From: Cobetia crustatorum | GTDB taxonomy: Bacteria > Pseudomonadota > Gammaproteobacteria > Pseudomonadales > Halomonadaceae | Length of the DNA stretch: 64,000 bases | NCBI RefSeq assembly: GCF_000591415.1 | Contig: NZ_JEMF01000018.1 | Coordinates: forward strand, 1 to 64,000 | Direction: 5' to 3' | Shown here: positions 59,330 through 64,000 of the stretch, piece after piece | How the letters are laid out: each line of letters starts with the position of its first letter | How positions within the stretch are numbered: position 1 is the stretch's first letter | Notes under the pieces: generated by a model | What the model saw: the letters and a program-made list of their open reading frames with translations, nothing else | The model's database searches: none | Told to the model about the DNA's origin: nothing | Made by a program: the position numbers and the translations under genes

Positions 59330-60727
59330 ATGGCCCACCCGTGTCGTGAAATGCTGGAGTCCCCCGCCTTGAGTGTCGTGCGTCATGCGCTGGCGCAGAC
59401 TGCCGCTGATCGCACGGTATGGATTGCGCTGTCTGGTGGGCTGGATTCGGTGATGCTGGTACGACTGGTGGCGAAAGCGGCGGATGGCTGTCCGCGACGC
59501 ATACGGCTAGTGCATGTACATCACGGCCTGCAGGCGGCCAATGACATCTTTGAGCAATTGGCACGCCGAGTAGCCTCGCGGCTGGGTTTGCCGCTCAGCG
59601 TATGCCATCTGGTGTTGTCTACCGCGGCGCTGAAGGCGCGTGGGCTTGAGGCTGCGGCACGTGAGGGACGTCTAACGGCGCTGGCTGACTGTTTACGCGA
59701 TGGCGACAGCTTGTGGCTAGCACAGCATCGTGATGATCAGGCAGAGACGCTACTGCTCAATGCACTGCGTGGTAGTGGTGGGCGCGGTCTGGCGGCCATG
59801 CCGCACGAGCGTACGCTGATGTTGGGGAGCCGAGGCGTCGCGCGGCTGGTGCGACCATTGCTGGATATCTCACGGTGTGAGCTGGTGGGGTTGGCAAGAG
59901 AACAAGGTATGAGCGTCGCGTATGATTGGTGCGAAGATCCGAGCAACGCTGATCAGCATTTCGATCGTAATTATCTACGTCACGTTGTTGTGCCAAAACT
60001 TGAGGAGCGCTGGCCGCAGTCTAGCGCCAGTCTGTCCCGTTCAGCTCTTCAGCTACAGGAAGAGCAGCAGTTACTCGATGAGCTAGCCGCTGAACTGCTG
60101 GCGGATCTGCAAGAGGGAGTGAGTGCAGAGGGGGCGTGTGCGGAAGGTGAGGTGTTGCGTCTATCACTCGCGAGAATGGCCGCACTAAGCGAGGCGCGTC
60201 AGCGACTGGTGCTGCGTCATCTCTGTCAGGTACACGGCTGGCCGGTGCCACCACGTGGTCGACTGATGAGCCTGCAGCAGTTGATTGCGACGCCACCCAC
60301 TTCGGTGGGAGAGGTGCGTTGGACGAATGCTCGCTATGTCGTCGTCGTGCGTGTATGGCGAGGCCAACTGTGGTGGCAGGTCAATGGGGTTGGTGTTGAA
60401 GACGATGAAGATGCTGGCGCGATATGTGCTTTGGACGTGCAGGCATATTTGGCGTGGCAGACCCTTGGGAGGGATCCCGAAGCAGTGCTTATCACGCCAC
60501 GCCAGCCCGGCGACATGTTGCGTGTGCCGGGGCGTGGGCGACGCGATCTCAAGCGATTGCTGCAAGAGGCTGATATTCCCCCCTGGCAGCGTCACCTGCT
60601 GCGTGTCGCAAGGCAAGTGACGGATAGCGAGCAGTGCGAAGGGCGAATCAAGGAAGTAGGCGAGGAGCAAGTTGAGGGGCTGTGGCATCCCTCGTGTGGC
60701 TGGTGGCTGCTGGCCTCAAATGTCTAG
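59330..60727 (+). CDS. tilS: tRNA-Ile lysidine synthetase
   Basis: Converts C34 of the CAU tRNA-Ile to lysidine so that it reads AUA. 465 residues from the ATG at 59330, chosen because AGGAG lies seven bases upstream; an in-frame GTG at 59282 is possible. PP-loop SGGLDS at about 35-40, HVHHGLQAAND, HRDDQAETLLLNALRGSG and the C-terminal substrate domains (MLRVPGRGRRDLKRLLQEADI). Its TAG shares CTAG with the converging ppx stop. Confidence 0.95.
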   Translation: MAHPCREMLESPALSVVRHALAQTAADRTVWIALSGGLDSVMLVRLVAKAADGCPRRIRLVHVHHGLQAANDIFEQLARRVASRLGLPLSVCHLVLSTAALKARGLEAAAREGRLTALADCLRDGDSLWLAQHRDDQAETLLLNALRGSGGRGLAAMPHERTLMLGSRGVARLVRPLLDISRCELVGLAREQGMSVAYDWCEDPSNADQHFDRNYLRHVVVPKLEERWPQSSASLSRSALQLQEEQQLLDELAAELLADLQEGVSAEGACAEGEVLRLSLARMAALSEARQRLVLRHLCQVHGWPVPPRGRLMSLQQLIATPPTSVGEVRWTNARYVVVVRVWRGQLWWQVNGVGVEDDEDAGAICALDVQAYLAWQTLGRDPEAVLITPRQPGDMLRVPGRGRRDLKRLLQEADIPPWQRHLLRVARQVTDSEQCEGRIKEVGEEQVEGLWHPSCGWWLLASNV

Positions 60728-62292
60728 TCGAAGCCCTTGAGAATCAGCGTCATCTCAGCAGCTTTCTGCAAGTCGCTCTCTTGGTTCAGGTCATCGCAGA
60801 TCAGACTGTGATCACGATATTCCTCTGCCAACGAGAGCGTTAGCTCATCGCCTTTCGCGTTCATGCGCGTGCCGAGTACTGGCTGCTCCGGGCGTGAATG
60901 ATTGAGCATCACCGCAATGCGTAGCAGGCGTGCCAGGCGCGCGATACGCGGCTGTAGTGTCAGTGGCAAGTTTGCCAGTTCTCGACTGGCAAACTTGCGA
61001 CGGTGAGCGCGGACCAGAAAGGCCAGCGCCTTCTGCTCTGGTCGTGAGAAGCCCTGCAGGTCGGAGTGCTCAATCAGGTAGGCGCCATGGCGGTGGAACT
61101 GGCTGTGAGAGATGGCTTGGCCCACCTCATGCAACTCTGCTGCCCAGGCCAGCATCTGGCGAGATGTCGTGCCCAATGTCCAGGCGTCAGCGACCTGATC
61201 AAATAGCGCGAGCGCGGTGGTGCGCACATTGTCAGCATGCCGTGTATCAATCGCATAGCGGCGACGCAGCAGATCGATGGCCGTAATGCGAGAATCTTCG
61301 GCCGTATTGCGGCCGACCAGATCAAACAAGACTCCTTCACGTAGCGCCCCATCTGAGTAGCGCAGCTGTTCAAGGCCAAGGGCTTCAAACACCGCGCACA
61401 GGATAGCGATGCCGGCAGGGAAGACAGTAGCCCGATCACTCTTCAAGCCTGGAAGATTAACCTTGTCGAGGCGCTTGAAGCTCAGTAGCACTGCGCGCAG
61501 GCGCTGAAGCCCCTCGCGTGTGACGAGCCCGTGTGCTGCCCATCCATGGGCTTCCAGTACGCTGGCGGCTGCCTTGATGGTGCCTGATGACCCCACAGGA
61601 TCCTCCCAGCCCATTTCGCGATAACTACGCTGAATGCTGGCCAATTCGGAGCGCGCTGCCAGCTCGGCGCGGCGCATGCGTTTTTCGCTGATCTCGCCAT
61701 CAGTAAAGAAGGCCTTGGTGTAAGCGACGCAGCCCATGTGCAGACTTTCCAATAGCTGTGGCTCGAACTGTTCACCAATGATGAATTCGGTAGAGCCGCC
61801 ACCAATGTCGACGATCAGGCGCTTGCCATGCACGTCGGCGAGCGCGTGAGCCGCCCCAAGATAAATCAGGCGTGCTTCTTCACGGCCGGCGATGATTTCG
61901 ATGGGATGTCCTAGCAGCTCTTCGGCACGATCAATCAAGGTCTGGCTATTGTGAGCAGCGCGTAATGCGTTAGTGCCCACGATGCGTAGATTGTCGGCCT
62001 CAATGCCATCGATGAAGGGCGCAAACTGGCCAAGGCAATTAAGTGCGCGCTGCATCGCGTCTTCACTGAGCATGCCATCTTCGTCGAGACCTGCGGCTAG
62101 CTGGACCTTCTCACCCTGTTTGGCGACTACCTGTAACTGTCCTGCCTGATAATTGGCCAGCAGTAAATGAAAGCTGTTGGAGCCAAGATCAATGGCGGCC
62201 AGCTTAAGCAGTGGCGCATCATCGCTACTGCTTAAGCTTTTATCGGCAGCATTCACGGACCGTAGAGAGGAAAGAGGGGCAGAATCACTCAA
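60724..62292 (-). CDS. ppx: Exopolyphosphatase (Ppx/GppA family)
   Basis: Hydrolyses terminal phosphates of polyphosphate (or pppGpp in the GppA branch). 522 residues from a TTG at 62292, which AAGGA precedes by 9 bases; a GTG at 62256 is an alternative. The ASKHA phosphate loops are visible: AAIDLGSNSFHLLLA (about 32-46), REEARLIYLGAA with catalytic Glu, DIGGGSTEFIIG (about 165-176) and GSSGTIKAAA. A C-terminal HD-like domain (AAELHEVGQAISHSQFHRHG) is intact, as in Ppx. It faces trxA divergently across 330 bases. Ppx and GppA cannot be fully separated by sequence reading alone. Confidence 0.92.
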   Translation of the reverse strand: MSDSAPLSSLRSVNAADKSLSSSDDAPLLKLAAIDLGSNSFHLLLANYQAGQLQVVAKQGEKVQLAAGLDEDGMLSEDAMQRALNCLGQFAPFIDGIEADNLRIVGTNALRAAHNSQTLIDRAEELLGHPIEIIAGREEARLIYLGAAHALADVHGKRLIVDIGGGSTEFIIGEQFEPQLLESLHMGCVAYTKAFFTDGEISEKRMRRAELAARSELASIQRSYREMGWEDPVGSSGTIKAAASVLEAHGWAAHGLVTREGLQRLRAVLLSFKRLDKVNLPGLKSDRATVFPAGIAILCAVFEALGLEQLRYSDGALREGVLFDLVGRNTAEDSRITAIDLLRRRYAIDTRHADNVRTTALALFDQVADAWTLGTTSRQMLAWAAELHEVGQAISHSQFHRHGAYLIEHSDLQGFSRPEQKALAFLVRAHRRKFASRELANLPLTLQPRIARLARLLRIAVMLNHSRPEQPVLGTRMNAKGDELTLSLAEEYRDHSLICDDLNQESDLQKAAEMTLILKGFD

Positions 62293-62622
62293 GAGGCAGA
62301 GTCCTTTATGACAGGCCTTTCACGACAAGGGCACGGCACGGACCTGATGGCTATGTGCGTGAGATGATGCGCCGAGCCTGTCGAACAACAGATGGTCATC
62401 GCATACGGTGATGACAGGAGGCTTTTGCAAGGTTGCGACGACTTGCGAGAGGTGTCAAACCTCAGGTAGCTCTCTACTACCATGCGGGAGAGAGCTTGGC
62501 AGCACATGAGTCGCGTAGGGCATGGTATTCTAGATTCGTGATATGACAGAAAAGTGCATGGTTTGAGCATTATTACTGATAATAATCAGCAAGGCTGAAG
62601 TGGCCTGGGAGATAACATCGCG
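62293..62622. other. Divergent intergenic region ppx/trxA
   Basis: 330 bases with the ppx and trxA promoters. I see no clear hexamer pair. The main feature is an AT-rich palindrome at 62569-62586 close to the trxA start; no credible gene is present. Confidence 0.45.
62569..62586. repeat. AT-rich palindrome upstream of trxA
   Basis: ATTATTA-CTGA-TAATAAT, a perfect 7-bp dyad ending 36 bases before the trxA ATG, within GATAATAATCA, which slightly resembles half of a Fur-type box. The match is too weak to name a regulator. Confidence 0.45.
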
Positions 62623-62949
62623 ATGAGCGAGCGTGTGGCACAGATTGCAGAAAGGGATTTCGAGTCAGCCGTGTTAGAAAGTGAGCAGCCGGTACTGGTT
62701 GATTTCTGGGCTTCCTGGTGTGGGCCATGCAAGACCGTCGCGCCGACGCTTGAGGCACTGGCCGAGGAATATGCCGGGCGTTTGAATATCGTCAAGATAG
62801 ATGTCGATGAAGCCCCTGAACTTGCGGCCCGCTTCGGTGTACGTGGTGTTCCGACGTTGATGCTATTTCTGGGCGGTAATGTCGAAGCCAGCAAGGTGGG
62901 TGCCATGCCGCGTGCTCAGCTAGCAGCCTTTCTGGATGCCAATCTCTAA
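62623..62949 (+). CDS. trxA: Thioredoxin 1
   Basis: Small dithiol reductase for ribonucleotide reductase, peroxiredoxins and others. 108 residues (E. coli 108 with Met). Active site WCGPC with Cys33 and Cys36 (DFWASWCGPCKTVAP), buried Asp in VLVDFWA, cis-Pro in GVPTLMLF and the ending LAAFLDANL. It precedes rho by about 525 bases, as the trxA-rho pair in E. coli. TrxB in this window is its likely reductase. Confidence 0.97.
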   Translation: MSERVAQIAERDFESAVLESEQPVLVDFWASWCGPCKTVAPTLEALAEEYAGRLNIVKIDVDEAPELAARFGVRGVPTLMLFLGGNVEASKVGAMPRAQLAAFLDANL

Positions 62950-63475
62950 GTTATGTTCATGCTAATGGTGTCGGCAGGTTCTCCGTGAATGCCTCTCTGA
63001 CTCCGGCCCTTGACGTAGGGGCTTGCGTTCAGGCGTCGGCTTGACTACCATCGAGGCGTTCGCCTGATTACACGCTCTCTGATTGCGCCATGCCGACCGT
63101 CCCACGGTCCCTCAGTTGTCAGCCAGCCCTCTGGTAACTCTGTCCTACCATTACAGGTCAGCCACCAGGCGATTCATACCGCTAGATTCCATATCGAGAA
63201 GACTTTTCAGTCAGGAAGCACGACGCCCCATGTCTATCATGACTGGGCCGTAGTGACTCGACACTCCGTCGCTAAATTTGTTGTTGTGCGGTTGTGGTGA
63301 GTGATCTTTCCTGAACCTTTAGCACCTGTCTTTATCCAACTCAGGCGCTTGCCCCCGGGAATGCTGTCGAGTTCTGCCTGCACCTTTGGGTGCCAGTCTC
63401 TGCCTCCTGTCTGTCTTCTCGATTCCCTTCTTTTCTTTCAGCCCTGCTGACATGAGCCACGTTCAAACAAAGCCG
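62950..63475 (+). promoter_or_regulatory. Long rho leader, pyrimidine-rich at its 3' end
   Basis: 526 bases separate trxA from rho with no credible gene. The last 155 (about 63320-63475) are very rich in C and T and poor in G in places (CCCTTCTTTTCTTTCAGCCC near 63424-63443), as expected of an unstructured Rho-binding (rut) region. E. coli rho is autoregulated through its leader; the same here is inference. Confidence 0.45.
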
Positions 63476-64000
63476 ATGAATCTTACCGAACTCAAGCAAA
63501 ATACCGTCCCCGAACTGCTGGAACTTGCCCAGACCATGGGTATTGATAACCTGGCACGCTCGCGCAAGCAGGACATTATCTTCGCCATCCTCAAGAAGCA
63601 CGCGAAAAGCGGTGAGGATATTTACGGTGATGGTGTGTTGGAAATTCTGCAGGATGGCTTCGGCTTCCTACGTAGTGCAGATTCTTCCTACCTTGCTGGC
63701 CCTGACGACATCTATGTCTCACCTTCCCAGATTCGACGTTTCAATCTGCGCAAGGGCGACTCTATCTCTGGCAAGATTCGCCCGCCGAAGGAAGGCGAGC
63801 GTTACTTCGCACTGCTCAAGGTCAGTCAGATCAACTTTGACCGTCCCGAGAATGCCAAGCACAAGATTCTGTTCGAGAACCTGACGCCGCTGTTCCCTCA
63901 GTCGCGTCTGCTGATGGAAATTGGTAATGGTTCTACCGAAGACATCACTTCACGAATTCTGGATCTGACCGCGCCAATTGGTAAGGGTCAGCGTGGTTTG
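63476..64000 (+). CDS. rho: Transcription termination factor Rho (3' partial)
   Basis: RNA-dependent helicase that ends transcription. The window holds the first 175 residues: N-terminal helical part ([20 protein letters not shown]), then the cold-shock-like RNA-binding domain with [19 protein letters not shown] and [19 protein letters not shown], and the linker up to [10 protein letters not shown], just before the P-loop domain, which lies beyond the window. I use the ATG at 63476 (family start MNLTELK); an in-frame ATG at 63452 would add eight residues. Confidence 0.97.
   Translation, partial: MNLTELKQNTVPELLELAQTMGIDNLARSRKQDIIFAILKKHAKSGEDIYGDGVLEILQDGFGFLRSADSSYLAGPDDIYVSPSQIRRFNLRKGDSISGKIRPPKEGERYFALLKVSQINFDRPENAKHKILFENLTPLFPQSRLLMEIGNGSTEDITSRILDLTAPIGKGQRGL

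Noticed and set aside
62496-62531. TTGGCA...TATTCT as the trxA promoter
   Set aside because: The spacer is 24 nt, too long for sigma-70.

Overview
This 64 kb window is a stretch of bacterial core chromosome from a gammaproteobacterium. The gene orders are classic for that class: ftsY-ftsE-ftsX-rpoH, coaBC-dut-pmm-argB, map-glnD-dapC, and the run rpsB-tsf-pyrH-frr-uppS-cdsA-dxr-rseP-bamA-skp-lpxD-fabZ-lpxA-lpxB-rnhB-dnaE-accA-tilS. Moderate-to-high GC, acidic loops in BamA and the overall protein flavour suggest a marine or halophilic member close to Halomonadaceae (Halomonas/Cobetia type); this placement is inference, since no rRNA is present. No tRNA, rRNA, CRISPR array, insertion sequence, prophage or origin was found.

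Layout. 1-3066: ftsY (5' end missing), ftsE, ftsX, overlapping by ATGA, then rpoH behind a sigma-E-like promoter and a GGDEF/EAL protein (4364-6994). 7132-12226, minus strand: slmA, argB, phosphomannomutase, dut, coaBC. 12557-19912, plus strand: radC, rpmB-rpmG, mutM, rlmI, a small zinc-ribbon protein with a thioesterase, alanine dehydrogenase, trpS. 20190-23405: YeeE/YedE transporter and NAD-malic enzyme. 23513-26257, minus: aconitase A. 26543-30448: CPXCG protein, 2-Cys peroxiredoxin with an OxyR-like site, trxB, slyX (minus), and a membrane-anchored cold-shock-domain protein. 30580-38680, minus: unknown gene, dapE, dapD, an ArsC-like reductase, dapC, glnD, map. 38994-60727, plus: translation factors, UMP kinase, isoprenoid and phospholipid enzymes, the sigma-E protease, outer-membrane assembly, lipid A synthesis, RNase HII, DNA polymerase III alpha, acetyl-CoA carboxylase and tRNA-Ile lysidine synthetase. 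The end holds ppx (minus), trxA and the 5' part of rho.

How genes work together: RseP, BamA, Skp, RpoH and the Lpx enzymes form an envelope-stress and envelope-building module, and two sigma-E-like promoters (before rpoH and before bamA) tie it together. Peroxiredoxin, TrxB and TrxA are thiol-redox partners. DapC, DapD and DapE carry out consecutive steps of diaminopimelate synthesis from one promoter.

The most striking sequence-level observation is that five genes (ftsY, coaBC, the yedE-like gene, map twice, tsf) carry a total of six apparent single-base deletions, every one of which removes a base from a G run followed by C (GGC or GGGC on one strand). Four of the five genes are normally essential, so a systematic sequencing or assembly error is more likely than real gene decay. 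I did not find a convincing wholly new system. The best regulatory leads are the OxyR-like site, the sigma-E-like promoters and a 14-nt tandem repeat before alanine dehydrogenase.
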